A model generated the notes under the pieces. The model did not search any database. It was not told the DNA's origin and was given only the letters and a program-made list of their open reading frames with translations. A stretch of 64,000 nt of DNA. It comes from Dethiosulfatarculus sandiegensis. Its GTDB lineage: Bacteria; Desulfobacterota; Desulfarculia; Desulfarculales; Desulfarculaceae. The stretch spans positions 1-64,000 of the forward strand of contig NZ_AZAC01000016.1 in NCBI RefSeq assembly GCF_000931935.2, written 5' to 3'. This document shows, in pieces, positions 46,427 through 55,663 of this stretch (positions are counted from its first letter, which is position 1; every line of letters starts with the position of its first letter). A program made the position numbers and the translations under genes.

Positions 46427-46939
46427 TTATTGACGCAGGAATACGACGTCTTTTGATTCCTTGAATCCGGGTGCTCCGATGGGAATCATGAGATCCACCC
46501 GATCGTCCCAAAAACGGGCGCTCATGAGATCCTGGACCACATAAAGCCCCCTTTGGGGCACAACTGCCAGGTCTCCCCATTTCAGGTTCAGGCGTTTTTT
46601 GAGAAAACGGCTCACGGCCATGGTCCGGCCGGGCCGGGAAGGGGCTCCGCTGGCTGTAACCCAGGGGGTTTCGTCGCATTGTTCCTTAACAGGGTGATAA
46701 GCAGTGATCGTCACCTTGGCAAAAGCGCTCGAGTCTCTTAAAAGAGCCAGTTTTTTACCAACCTGGTTAAGCTTGCCGGAAACATACCTTATGCTGTTGG
46801 TCAATCTTGCCTGGTTGAGGCGTAACATCTCTATCTGGTCACCAGCCGGTGAAGCAAAAAATATGGCTGCCACTGTCAGGGCCGCTGGGAAAAACCTGCG
46901 GCTCAAACTGGGCGGTATTGTCTCTGCCTTGCCTGTCAT
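46427..46939 (-). CDS. 3D-domain (MltA/RlpA-like barrel) protein, probably exported
   Basis: 170 residues. The 3D domain (about 75-165) shows the three diagnostic aspartates in WGDLAVVP, YVVQDLMSARF and DDRVDLMIP, with the ITAYHPVKEQ start. Such domains cleave peptidoglycan in lytic transglycosylases or resuscitation-factor-like proteins. A hydrophobic N-terminal segment (FFPAALTVAAIFFASPAG) suggests a signal or membrane anchor. It stands alone, converging on the QueG-like gene. Confidence 0.83.
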   Translation of the reverse strand: MTGKAETIPPSLSRRFFPAALTVAAIFFASPAGDQIEMLRLNQARLTNSIRYVSGKLNQVGKKLALLRDSSAFAKVTITAYHPVKEQCDETPWVTASGAPSRPGRTMAVSRFLKKRLNLKWGDLAVVPQRGLYVVQDLMSARFWDDRVDLMIPIGAPGFKESKDVVFLRQ

Positions 46940-47570
46940 CTGGTCACCTCGCCGTTATAAACTACGGCTGACCCAAGCCGTCGAAAGCTGGCTTTAGTTA
47001 AAACCCGCCCTTGCTTTTCGGCGGCTTATGTCCCCCCCTTAGCCAGCACACCCGGTTTAACTTCTCAAGGATTGTGGCTAAGGAGAAGACCCGGGCATCT
47101 TTTCATATTGTAACCCAATACCGGGAAAATAAGTCTGCCAAGCGTTAGAAGCCCGACAAGATTGATCGGGTCTCGGGGCCATGTTAAAACTGATAGCCAT
47201 TTTCGTGCCAGGCAAGTCAAGGTTTCGCCTGTGCGGGATTAGTTTCTTCAATTCAGTAGGTTTGAGTTTTAAAAAGGTTACACTTTCTTGCTTTTGAATT
47301 CAGACTTTGCCCAGTGTATTAGATAACTTAAAATTTTAGTTGGAGTTTGTCGGCTTAAATTGTATCCTTGCGTCTCAAAAGTTCATTTTCCGTAAGGAAA
47401 AGGCAAGGTTCTGCTTGAGCTTATTAAGACTTAATGAATATTTCCTAAATATCGTCAGAATAATGATATTTAAAGTGTAAATCTTGCTTGCTTGGCTGTG
47501 CAGAAAAGGGCAATCATTAACTAAGGGGGATAACAAGAAAAAGTTAATTCCAAGCCAAGGAGCAGCATGC
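46940..47570. other. Intergenic region upstream of the CBS gene
   Basis: About 630 bp without a supportable gene. It has a small dyad CCCGA/TCGGG near 47153-47170 and an AT-rich stretch from 47330 to 47490. A candidate small frame within 47375-47605 (minus) lacks a domain and a ribosome site and was not accepted. Confidence 0.35.
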
Positions 47571-48164
47571 GTGCAGGTTAAAGACCGTATGACCAAGAAC
47601 CCCATTAGCGTTTCGTCCTTGGTATCTGTTGATCAGGCATTGGGGATAATGCGTAAAAACGTGATCAGGCATTTGCCAGTGCTGGAAGAGGGCGAACTAA
47701 AGGGGATGGTCACAGACGTGCAGCTGAGCACCGCCTGGTTTCCTTCTCTGCTTGATGACCTGGTGGTGGCTGATGTGATGACCGCAAATCCACTGGTTAT
47801 TGACGCTGAAGATTCAGTGTATGAGGCGGCGCGTTTACTTTATCATCATAAAATGACCGGTCTGCTGGTGACTCAGGGAAATCGCCTGGTGGGAATACTG
47901 ACACTCGCCGATATACTACAATTGTTTGTGGATCTTTTGGGGCTTTTTGAGGATAGTGTCAGGCTGGATCTGTCTTTTGATCCCCAGAACGTTTCTTGGG
48001 AAGATGTTCATCATCTGCTGGTCGAGGTTGGGGTGGAAGTGATCAGTGTGGCCCTTGTATCAAGCGAGCAGGGGAAGAGAGTATACTCCGTGCGCTTGCC
48101 TGATACTGATTTGCAACCTGTAAAACAGGCGCTAAGGCGAATCGGAATTTCCATATTAAAATAA
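47571..48164 (+). CDS. CBS-domain protein (AcuB-like)
   Basis: 197 residues from the GTG at 47571, which has AAGGAG eight bases upstream. An ATG at 47567 is out of frame and stops after four codons. Two CBS motifs follow: VKDRMTKNPISVSSLVSVDQ and VADVMTANPLVIDAEDSVYE, together forming one Bateman module that binds adenosyl ligands. A C-terminal ACT-like segment (about 130-197) with VEVGVEVISVALVSSEQGKR is as in AcuB-type proteins. The next gene (LarE) begins ten bases after the stop, so they probably form an operon. Ligand and target are not known. Confidence 0.88.
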   Translation: MQVKDRMTKNPISVSSLVSVDQALGIMRKNVIRHLPVLEEGELKGMVTDVQLSTAWFPSLLDDLVVADVMTANPLVIDAEDSVYEAARLLYHHKMTGLLVTQGNRLVGILTLADILQLFVDLLGLFEDSVRLDLSFDPQNVSWEDVHHLLVEVGVEVISVALVSSEQGKRVYSVRLPDTDLQPVKQALRRIGISILK

Positions 48165-48174
48165 GAGGATTGCA

Positions 48175-49002
48175 TTGTCGTTGACCAGGGAAGCGGATCA
48201 GGAACTTAAAGCTAAATGGCAAAAACTGATAACAGGCTTAAAAGCCAGGCAAAGGGTTTTGGTCTCCTTTTCCGGGGGGGCTGATTCTTCAGTATTGCTC
48301 GCCGCAGCCAAAGAGGCGCTCGGAAAAAACGCCCAGGCCCTGATTTTCAGCGGGGCCTTCACCCCCCAATGGGAGATGGATGACGCCCGCAAGGTGGCTG
48401 ATGAACTGGGCGTAAAGCTTTGGGAGGTGGACGCCCAAGAACTCGGCGACCCTGATATTCAAGCCAATCCCAATGACAGGTGTTATTTTTGCAAACGCCT
48501 GCGTTTAAAATATCTTTTGAATTTTGCACGAGAAAAAGACCTGGGTGTGGTCTTGGAAGGCAGTCAGGCCGATGATGCCTTTGAAAGGCGGCCGGGGAAA
48601 AAGGCCTTGGACGAGCTGGGCGGGGTAACCCCCTTGGCTGATGCGGGTATTGGCAAGGAAGATATCCGTATTCTGGGGAGATCCCTGGGCCTGGCCACGG
48701 CTGATGCGCCTTCCGGGGCCTGCCTGGCTTCCAGGGTGCCTGCAGGCACCCCCTTAAACCCTGAGCTGCTTAAGCGCATCGCCGAGGCTGAGCACGGGCT
48801 CAGGAAGATTTTGGGATACGGTCAGATACGGGTCAGGGATCATTTTCCCATTGCCCGGCTGGAGTTTAATCCAGATATAATGGCACGGGTTATGCAAAAA
48901 GGCATACGTCAAGAGGTTGTTACGGCTGTTCTGGAAGCAGGCTATTCATATGCCTGCCTGGACCTGAAAGGTTACCGAAACGGCGGAGCGGATACGAAGT
49001 GA
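48175..49002 (+). CDS. larE: LarE-type ATP-dependent sulfur transferase (PP-loop)
   Basis: 275 residues, TTG start with AGAGGA six bases upstream. The PP-loop is SGGADS (33-38). The sulfur-donor position is Cys183 in PSGACLASRVPAG. Cys103 and Cys106 in NDRCYFCK give three cysteines in all, which in Thermotoga-type LarE bind a [4Fe-4S] cluster and allow catalytic rather than sacrificial sulfur transfer. LarE builds the nickel-pincer nucleotide of lactate racemase with LarB and LarC. No larA, larB or larC is present here, so the target may be different or encoded elsewhere. It follows the CBS gene by ten bases. Confidence 0.88.
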   Translation: MSLTREADQELKAKWQKLITGLKARQRVLVSFSGGADSSVLLAAAKEALGKNAQALIFSGAFTPQWEMDDARKVADELGVKLWEVDAQELGDPDIQANPNDRCYFCKRLRLKYLLNFAREKDLGVVLEGSQADDAFERRPGKKALDELGGVTPLADAGIGKEDIRILGRSLGLATADAPSGACLASRVPAGTPLNPELLKRIAEAEHGLRKILGYGQIRVRDHFPIARLEFNPDIMARVMQKGIRQEVVTAVLEAGYSYACLDLKGYRNGGADTK

Positions 49003-49040
49003 TAAACCCTTAAAGGGTGATTTTGGGAAAGGGGAGAGAG

Positions 49041-49958
49041 ATGAGACTGTTTGGAAAGAAGATGCTGACGGCGGGCTTGGCCTTATGCCTGGGCATGGCC
49101 TGGGCGACAGGGGCCGGCGCTGCCGAGAATCCTTTTTTACTTAAGAAGATTCCTTTTAAGAGCGCGATCATTGATTATAAAATGAGTGGCTCCAGTAACG
49201 GCGCTGCCAAGCTTTACTTAAAGGGTGATCTCAGAGCCAAGCATACGGACGCGGTTACCAAGGTCTTTGGCATGACCAACAAGGAAAAAAAGATCGATAT
49301 CACCAAGACCAAGACCGTCATCCATGTGGATTTGATCAAAAAAGAGGCGACCGAGACGGGCAACCCCATGTATTACATGGCCCAGGAATACGATAAGTTG
49401 AACCCTGCCGAGCAGAAAACCGTTCGTAAAAATGCGGAGCATATGGGGGCAAGCATTGCTTCCGGTCTAACCGGAGGCGGCAAACCGGAGGTTAAAAAGG
49501 GCACTTATAAAGGCAAGCCTGTTGATATCGTGACGGTTATGGGCTTCACCAGCTACAGCTGGACCAAGGCGGCCATACCGCTTAAGGTTACAGGCTCCAT
49601 CATGGGGGTTTCTATCAACGAAGAGGCCACAAACATCAAGACCAACGTCTCAATGCCCGGCAATGCCTTTAAAGTCCCCGGCGGCATTAAGGTTCGCTTT
49701 GACAAACAGGCCGACCAAAAGATGCGCGAAATGGCGCGTAACTGGATCGACATGCTGAAAGACCCTGAATTCGGCAAAAACGGCCAGGCCGGAGCAGCAG
49801 GTGGGCTGGGCGCACTGTTCAATCCCTCCGCCGCTAAAAACCGGGATCCTGAATCCCAGTCTGAGGCCGAGACTTCCGACCAAGGTGGCGATGACGCCGA
49901 CGAGACCCTTAAGCAGGGCATGAAGATGCTCAAAGGAATCTTCGGCTCTTCCGATTAA
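49041..49958 (+). CDS. Uncharacterised exported protein, Gly/acidic C-terminus
   Basis: 305 residues from the ATG at 49041 (GGGGAGAGAG upstream). The signal peptide runs to about residue 27 (GAGAA cleavage). The mature protein has beta-rich repeats such as IIDYKMSGSSNGAAKLYLKG and TVIHVDLIKK, then GGIKVRFDKQADQKM, and a low-complexity acidic tail rich in Glu/Ser/Asp. No catalytic motif was recognised. The layout resembles DUF4412-like secreted proteins. It lies 38 bp after larE and has a strong terminator behind it, so it may be the last gene of the larE transcript. Confidence 0.72.
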   Translation: MRLFGKKMLTAGLALCLGMAWATGAGAAENPFLLKKIPFKSAIIDYKMSGSSNGAAKLYLKGDLRAKHTDAVTKVFGMTNKEKKIDITKTKTVIHVDLIKKEATETGNPMYYMAQEYDKLNPAEQKTVRKNAEHMGASIASGLTGGGKPEVKKGTYKGKPVDIVTVMGFTSYSWTKAAIPLKVTGSIMGVSINEEATNIKTNVSMPGNAFKVPGGIKVRFDKQADQKMREMARNWIDMLKDPEFGKNGQAGAAGGLGALFNPSAAKNRDPESQSEAETSDQGGDDADETLKQGMKMLKGIFGSSD

Positions 49959-49965
49959 TGATGCA

Positions 49966-50004
49966 AAACGGCCTGTCAACCTGCCTTGAGTTGACAGGCC
50001 GTTT
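49966..50004 (+). terminator. Strong hairpin terminator after the exported protein
   Basis: A perfect 15-bp stem (49966-49980 with 49990-50004, CGGCCTGTCAA core) with a 9-base loop, starting eight bases after the stop. The 3' arm itself ends in TTT. Confidence 0.8.
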
Positions 50005-50167
50005 GAACCTACCCGCCATCTTTCTTTCAAGTAAAAGAATTGCCAGCCAAAATCAGGTTGTTTACAATTACAGTAAGGCTCTGTTCAAAAGCGTTTTTGG
50101 TTTTCCGAAGACCGCCTGAGATCAAGAGGCCTTGCATTTTTTGTTTGCAAGCAAAGGAGCTGGTTCC

Positions 50168-50632
50168 ATGACTTCACTGCAGGAAGGAATCTATCTGGAG
50201 GAAAAAAAAGGCCGCATAGGCACGGGCCACACCTCTTCCAATGTCACTTACAAAAATTATTACGCAGTGAGGCTTTCCGGAGAAATGGCCGAACTCTTTC
50301 TGCTGGATGATCAACTCTCCCTTACAGGATTAAAAGAGAAGGCCAATCAGCAGTCGGTATTGCAGCGCATGACCTTCAAGCCTGAACATCAGGTTCATTT
50401 TGAGTCTTTAAGGGCGGCTATGGGACCAGGAGCCAATCCTTCGCCTGTTCCCCAGAAAAGGGACGCAGCCAAAGTGCCTCAAACCAAACCCCAGGCAGGG
50501 CTGCCTCAGACCAAACCGGAAGCAGCCGCTCCTCAGGTTAAACAGCCTGCCAAGGCCCCGGCCAAACAAAGCCGGCAAGACCCCTGGTGGGAGGCCACCA
50601 GCAAAGGGGCAAAAGACTTGCTGAAAAAATAG
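50168..50632 (+). CDS. Uncharacterised small protein with Pro/Lys/Gln repeat tail
   Basis: 154 residues from the ATG at 50168 (AAGGAG upstream). The first half is soluble and polar (EGIYLEEKKGRIGTGHTSSN). The second half (about 98-138) has a degenerate repeat, PQTKPQAGLPQTKPEAAAPQ then VKQPAKAPAKQ, and a final WW pair (PWWEATSKGAKDLLKK). The tail could be a spacer or a nucleic-acid- or cell-envelope-binding segment. No domain was recognised. It is separated from its neighbour by a terminator, so it should have its own promoter. Confidence 0.65.
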   Translation: MTSLQEGIYLEEKKGRIGTGHTSSNVTYKNYYAVRLSGEMAELFLLDDQLSLTGLKEKANQQSVLQRMTFKPEHQVHFESLRAAMGPGANPSPVPQKRDAAKVPQTKPQAGLPQTKPEAAAPQVKQPAKAPAKQSRQDPWWEATSKGAKDLLKK

Positions 50633-50809
50633 TCGCAATACCCGTTTGCCCAATTTGTTCGCGGCCAATCGACCAGTCGGGAAAAAAGGGGCGGACCAGG
50701 TAAAAACCTGGTCTGCTTTTATTTGCTGATAAAATACTCTTGGGCTTTGTCAACTGATTAGAATCACACGCCTTATGAAAAGTCTACAATTCGACGGACC
50801 CTCTCCCCC

Positions 50810-50914
50810 GGGGTCCCCAAAATCTCCGATTTTAGGGGTGTTCATTCGGGGTCCCCAAAATCTCCGATTTTAGGGGTGTTCATTCGGGGTCCCCAAAATC
50901 TCCGATTTTAGGGG
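50810..50914. repeat. Three tandem 38-bp hairpin repeats
   Basis: Two full units (50810-50847, 50848-50885) and a 29-bp partial (50886-50914) repeat exactly. Each unit has GGGGTCCCCAAAATC, TCC and GATTTTAGGGG, which form a 10-bp stem with one bulged A and a 3-base loop, followed by TGTTCATTC. The spacer between hairpins is nine bases and identical, so this is not a CRISPR array. Confidence 0.85.
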
Positions 50915-51366
50915 CGCCACTCCTTTTTTATTCTCTTTTCATGGATGTATCCGTTAAATCCATATTTATGAATCGGTTTAAAATTAGATGGAGCTGATTT
51001 TGCTGTAAGGTTTGGTATGTATATGTTAAATAGAATCCACTAAGGGAAACTGCATTTCAATCCCTGGTTACGGGCGCTCTATCCTGTCTAAATATTTTTA
51101 AAAAAACAGGTACTTAAAGATGCGGGGAAAAAGCTGTAAAACCAGATTTATATTCCGTGAATCGAGCCGCAAGGGCTTGCAGGGTTATCTCCGACCTTTG
51201 TAGAATGCTCCTTAGAATAAACTGCCTCAGAACATGTCAGAGAAAGAGTCCTTGGCAAGACCAGGGAACCTGTTTCCCGGCATCGTTTTAAGACAGCTTT
51301 TCTTTTGTGGAAGACATGGCCCCATACGGGCCGTTATTGCTTGCACCCTAATGAGATCATCCGGTT
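50915..51366. other. Intergenic region between the repeats and the RND operon
   Basis: About 450 bp holding the promoter of the efflux operon. No clear -35/-10 pair, operator or small gene was found. A short frame at 51234-51452 overlaps the adaptor gene out of frame and looks spurious. Confidence 0.4.
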
Positions 51367-52566
51367 ATGAAAAACAAAGCCAAGCTTATTTTCATTATGA
51401 TCCTGGCCCTGTTGGTGGCAGCGGTCCTTGTACGGGTCTATTACAGTCATAAAGAGGGGGGCAGAGGCGCACGTAGAGACGGGTCCACCCAGGCTGCCCC
51501 GGTGAAGGCGGCCTTGATAAAAAGAGGGGACATGGAGTTTAGGCGCACCTTTAGCGGAACCTTGGAGGCATCGGCCGAGTTTGTGCTGGCTCCCAAGGTA
51601 AGCGGCAGGGTGGAAAGGCTCTTTGTTGACCTGGCTGACAGTGTCAAGCGGGGCCAGACTGTGGCTGAGCTAGACGATGATGAATACATACAGGCTGTCA
51701 AGCAGGCCAAAGCCGACCTCTCCGTGGCCCGGGCAAATTTATCCAAGGCAACCAAGGCGCTGGAGATAGCCAATCGGGAGTTCGAAAGGGTAAGCACCTT
51801 ACGCAAAAGGGGGGTTTCTTCTGATTCACAGCTCGACGAGGCCAAGGCAAACCAGTTGGCCAACCAGGCGGCCTTTGAGGTGGCCAAGGCCCAGCTCATT
51901 CGGGCCGAGGCAACCCTGGAGACCACCAGAATCAAACTGAGCTATACCAAAGTTACGGCGGATTGGTATGGAGGTGACAGGCAAAGGGTGGTTGCCGAGC
52001 GCTTTGTGGACGAGGGCCAGACTGTGGCCGCCAATTCCCCGCTTTTGTCGATCGTTGAGTTAAGCCCCATAAGCGGGGTTATTTTCGTGGCGGAAAAGGA
52101 TTATGCCAATTTAAGGACGGGTCAGAAAGTGTTTTTGAAAACAGACGCTTATCCCGGACTTGAGTTTACCGGCCAGATAGACCGTATTGCTCCGGTATTT
52201 AAGGAAACCTCCCGCCAGGCCAGGGTGGAGCTTGTTATCCCCAACCTTAAAAGGCGCTTGAAACCGGGGATGTTCATAAGGGCCACCGTGGTCTTACGGA
52301 AAATAACCGATGCCGTGATGGTTCCGGCGCTTGCCGTAACCAAACGGAGCGGTGAAAGCGGTGTGTTTTTGGTTGATGAAAAAAACTTGAAAGCCGTTTG
52401 GAGGCCGGTGAAAACCGGCATACACCAGGATGGCCAGGTTCAGGTTCTGGATGATGATCTCTCGGGCAGGGTAGTCACCCTGGGCCAGCAGCTCTTGGCT
52501 GACGGTTCCAAAATTACCATGCCGGAGGACCAAAAAAATCATTCAACCCAAAACGTCAAGAGGTAA
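51367..52566 (+). CDS. RND efflux periplasmic adaptor (membrane fusion) protein
   Basis: 399 residues. An N-terminal membrane anchor ([20 protein letters not shown]) is followed by the lipoyl half-motif [20 protein letters not shown], a long alpha-hairpin (about 105-180, rich in Ala/Lys/Glu), the second lipoyl half and a beta-barrel domain ([18 protein letters not shown]). It joins the inner-membrane pump to the outer-membrane channel. It is the first gene of a three-gene operon; its last base is the first base of the pump gene's ATG. Confidence 0.93.
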   Translation: MKNKAKLIFIMILALLVAAVLVRVYYSHKEGGRGARRDGSTQAAPVKAALIKRGDMEFRRTFSGTLEASAEFVLAPKVSGRVERLFVDLADSVKRGQTVAELDDDEYIQAVKQAKADLSVARANLSKATKALEIANREFERVSTLRKRGVSSDSQLDEAKANQLANQAAFEVAKAQLIRAEATLETTRIKLSYTKVTADWYGGDRQRVVAERFVDEGQTVAANSPLLSIVELSPISGVIFVAEKDYANLRTGQKVFLKTDAYPGLEFTGQIDRIAPVFKETSRQARVELVIPNLKRRLKPGMFIRATVVLRKITDAVMVPALAVTKRSGESGVFLVDEKNLKAVWRPVKTGIHQDGQVQVLDDDLSGRVVTLGQQLLADGSKITMPEDQKNHSTQNVKR

Positions 52567-55500
52567 TGACAGTGAACCTACCCCGCGCCAGTGTTCGGCG
52601 CCCTGTTTTTACCACCATGGTTACCCTTATGGTTGTGATCATAGGCGCCTTTTCCCTGAGCAGACTCCAGATCGATCTTTTGCCCAACATCGAGCTGCCC
52701 ACCCTGACCATCCAGACCAATTATGAAGGGGCCAGCCCCGAGGTTATGGAGCGGCTGGTCACCCAGATTTTAGAAGAGATCGTGGCCACCGTTCCGGGGG
52801 TGGAGGAGATCGGCTCCCAGTCTTCGGAAGGCAAAAGCAGGATCACGGTCAGCTTTTCCTGGGGCACGGATATAGATACGGCTGCCATGGATGTGCGTTC
52901 CGTGCTGGAAGACGAGATCAATGAACTGCCCGATGACATTGTCAGGCCGCGCATAAGAAAATTCGACATAAACAGCTTTCCTATTGTGATTTTGGGAATC
53001 TCCAGCAAACTGGACCCGATTGAACTGACTGAAATAATCGAAAATCAGCTCAGGTTCAGGTTTTCCCGGGTTCCGGGTGTGGCCCAGGTTGATGTTTGGG
53101 GAGGGTTTAACCGTGAGGTGAGGGTTCAGCTTGATCCGGACCGCATCAAGGCCCTGGGGCTTCCCTTGTCCCAGATTTTGGCGGCCATTGAAAACGCCAA
53201 TCTGGACCTGCCCACCGGTGAGATTGAACAGGGCCGCTACGAGGTAACCTTAAGGGCGCCGGCCGAATACACCAGCCTGGATCAGATCAGGCAGACCGTG
53301 GTTGCCAAAAGCGCAGGCGCCGCGGTCACCTTGAGCCAGGTGGCCCAGGTCGATGACACTTATGAAAAATTGAACCGCATCATACGGGTCAACGGAGTTC
53401 CGGGGGTCAGGGTTGCCATTCGCAAGCAGGCCGAGGCAAATACAGTCGAGGTGTCACGCCACATACTGGAGGAGATTAAACGGGTCAACACGGAATTTCC
53501 CCAGGTAAAGGTTGTTCCGGTGAGCAACCAGGGCAACTTCATAGAACGCTCCATCTCCAATGTGGCCCGGTCCGTGCTCTATGGCGGTGGATTGGCTGTA
53601 TTGGTTCTACTTTTGTTTTTGAGAGATCTTCGCTCCACCCTGGTGATTTCTCTGGCCATGCCGATCTCCATCATTGCCACCTTTGCCCTGATCTATTTTG
53701 GCGGGTTCACCTTGAACCTCATGTCCCTGGGAGGCCTGGCCCTGGGGGTGGGCATGATGGTGGACAGTTCGGTGGTGGTTTTGGAAAACACCTTCAGGCG
53801 CTGCCAGGAAGAGGGCGAGGCCCCTGAGGAGGCGGCGGCCACCGGCACCACCGAGGTGGGAATGGCTATCATAGCCAGCACCCTGACCACTCTGGTGATT
53901 TTTCTGCCCCTGGTTTTTGTGCGCGGAGTGACCGGGGTTTTGTTTTCTGAACTGGCCTATGTGATTATTTTTTCTCTGATCTGTTCCCTTATGGTTTCCT
54001 TCAGCCTGGTGCCGATGCTTGCCTCCAAACTGCTCAAGGCGCCGGGGGAATGCCTGCCCGCCAGATCCGGGCTGAACGCCCGGATCATGAAATGGGCTGA
54101 AAACGCCTTTAACCGGATGGATAGCGGATATCGGGATTTTTTGCAAAAAGCCCTCACCCATCCCTGGTACACGGTTTTCGCGGCAGCCGCCTGTCTGGGG
54201 CTTAGCCTGCTGTTGCTGCCCTATATTGACACTGAGTTCATGCCTCCGAGTGATGAGGGCGAGGTAAGGGTCGTAGGCGAAATGGAGGTTGGCAGCCGTC
54301 TGGATCTGGTGGACCGGCAGTCCAGGATCATGGAAAAGATCATATACCCGGCCGTGCCGGAACTTGAATCCAGTGTGGTAAGCGTAGGCCCAGGCTGGCG
54401 GCGCGCAGTCGCCTCCAGTCAGAGCCAGATAAACCTTTCCCTTAAACCTTTGGCCGAGCGTGAGCGCTCCAATACTGAGATCGCGGCGGATTTGCGTCGC
54501 CGCCTGGGCGGCAAGGTGGCGGGCATGACCATCCGCACCAGGGCTCCACAGGGCCAGTTTCTGCTTGAGCGGCTCTTGGGTGGGGACGAAGGCCTGCAAT
54601 TGGAGGTCAGGGGATATGATTTAGACATCCTGGAGGCCCTGGCCAACCAGGTGGCCAAACTCCTGACCAAGGTTCCCGGAGTTACCGATGTAACTGTCAG
54701 CCAGCAGCCGGGCAAACCCCAGGAAAAGATCATAGTGGAGCGGGACAAGGTGGCTGACATGGGCCTTAGCGTGCGGGATGTGACCCAGGCCCTTGAGATT
54801 GCCGTGGCCGGGGCCAAGGCCGGTGAATACCGCACCGGTGGCAACTCCTACCGCATATTGGTGCAGCTCAAGGATGTGGAAAAGCGCCCTCTGGAAGAAA
54901 TCCTGGGGCTCACTCTCACCACCAGGACCGGCGACCAGGTTTCCTTGAACAATTTAGTTCACACGGACCAGGGCAGGGGGCCGGTTCTGATAGAGCGCAA
55001 GGACCAGCAGCGCATAGCCTTTGTGGAGGCCAATGTGGCCGGTCGGCCCATGGGTGCTGTGGCCGGCGATGTGGAAGAGCTGCTTAACACCATTCCCCGG
55101 CCGGTGGGGTATGAACTGGCTGTTACGGGCAATCTTGAGGAACAGAACAAGGCCTTTAACGAATTGATCGTATCTTTGATCCTGGCCCTGGTGCTGGTTT
55201 ACATGGTGTTGGCCTGCCAGTATGAGTCTCTGCGCGACCCCCTGGTGGTCATGTTCTCCGTGCCCCTGGCTGCGGTGGGGGTTTTGGTTATTTTATTCCT
55301 GACCAAGACCACCCTGAATTTGCAATCATATATAGGCTGCATCATGCTGGGTGGTATTGTGGTTAATAACGCCATCCTTTTGGTTGACCAGGCAGGCCAA
55401 CTGAAAAGGCGGGGCATGGCTGTGGTGGAGGCAGTGGCCGAGGCCGGGCGTCGTCGTTTGCGCCCCATTTTAATGACCACCCTGACCACGATTCTGGCGC

Positions 55501-55661
55501 TTTTGCCCCTTGCCTTTGGCGTGGGCGAGGGGGCCGATGCCCAGGCCCCCCTGGCCAGGGCAGTGGTAGGCGGCTTGACCGGTTCAACCCTTATAACCCT
55601 GGTCTTGATCCCGGCGGTTTATTGCCTGTTTCATCCAGATTCAAAAAAGCCCCGGAGTTGA
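52566..55661 (+). CDS. RND efflux inner-membrane transporter (HAE1/AcrB-type)
   Basis: 1031 residues with twelve membrane segments in two halves. The first segment is [17 protein letters not shown], and the porter domain has the usual [13 protein letters not shown] start. The TM4 motif [20 protein letters not shown] carries an Asp of the proton relay. The second half repeats the fold ([13 protein letters not shown], then [15 protein letters not shown]). It expels drugs, detergents or metabolites by proton exchange. The stop overlaps a possible start region of the channel gene by design of the operon. Confidence 0.94.
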   Translation: MTVNLPRASVRRPVFTTMVTLMVVIIGAFSLSRLQIDLLPNIELPTLTIQTNYEGASPEVMERLVTQILEEIVATVPGVEEIGSQSSEGKSRITVSFSWGTDIDTAAMDVRSVLEDEINELPDDIVRPRIRKFDINSFPIVILGISSKLDPIELTEIIENQLRFRFSRVPGVAQVDVWGGFNREVRVQLDPDRIKALGLPLSQILAAIENANLDLPTGEIEQGRYEVTLRAPAEYTSLDQIRQTVVAKSAGAAVTLSQVAQVDDTYEKLNRIIRVNGVPGVRVAIRKQAEANTVEVSRHILEEIKRVNTEFPQVKVVPVSNQGNFIERSISNVARSVLYGGGLAVLVLLLFLRDLRSTLVISLAMPISIIATFALIYFGGFTLNLMSLGGLALGVGMMVDSSVVVLENTFRRCQEEGEAPEEAAATGTTEVGMAIIASTLTTLVIFLPLVFVRGVTGVLFSELAYVIIFSLICSLMVSFSLVPMLASKLLKAPGECLPARSGLNARIMKWAENAFNRMDSGYRDFLQKALTHPWYTVFAAAACLGLSLLLLPYIDTEFMPPSDEGEVRVVGEMEVGSRLDLVDRQSRIMEKIIYPAVPELESSVVSVGPGWRRAVASSQSQINLSLKPLAERERSNTEIAADLRRRLGGKVAGMTIRTRAPQGQFLLERLLGGDEGLQLEVRGYDLDILEALANQVAKLLTKVPGVTDVTVSQQPGKPQEKIIVERDKVADMGLSVRDVTQALEIAVAGAKAGEYRTGGNSYRILVQLKDVEKRPLEEILGLTLTTRTGDQVSLNNLVHTDQGRGPVLIERKDQQRIAFVEANVAGRPMGAVAGDVEELLNTIPRPVGYELAVTGNLEEQNKAFNELIVSLILALVLVYMVLACQYESLRDPLVVMFSVPLAAVGVLVILFLTKTTLNLQSYIGCIMLGGIVVNNAILLVDQAGQLKRRGMAVVEAVAEAGRRRLRPILMTTLTTILALLPLAFGVGEGADAQAPLARAVVGGLTGSTLITLVLIPAVYCLFHPDSKKPRS

Positions 55662-55663
55662 AA

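Noticed and set aside
50810-50914. Short repeated hairpins as a CRISPR array
   Set aside because: The segments between hairpins are nine identical bases, not unique 30-40-base spacers, and no cas gene is near.
51234-51452. Small plus-strand frame before the efflux adaptor
   Set aside because: It overlaps the adaptor gene in another frame, has no domain and a weak start.
53607-54599. 330-codon minus-strand open frame inside the RND pump gene
   Set aside because: It is antisense to a strongly supported membrane transporter, has an unnatural Gln/His/Gly composition and no ribosome site.
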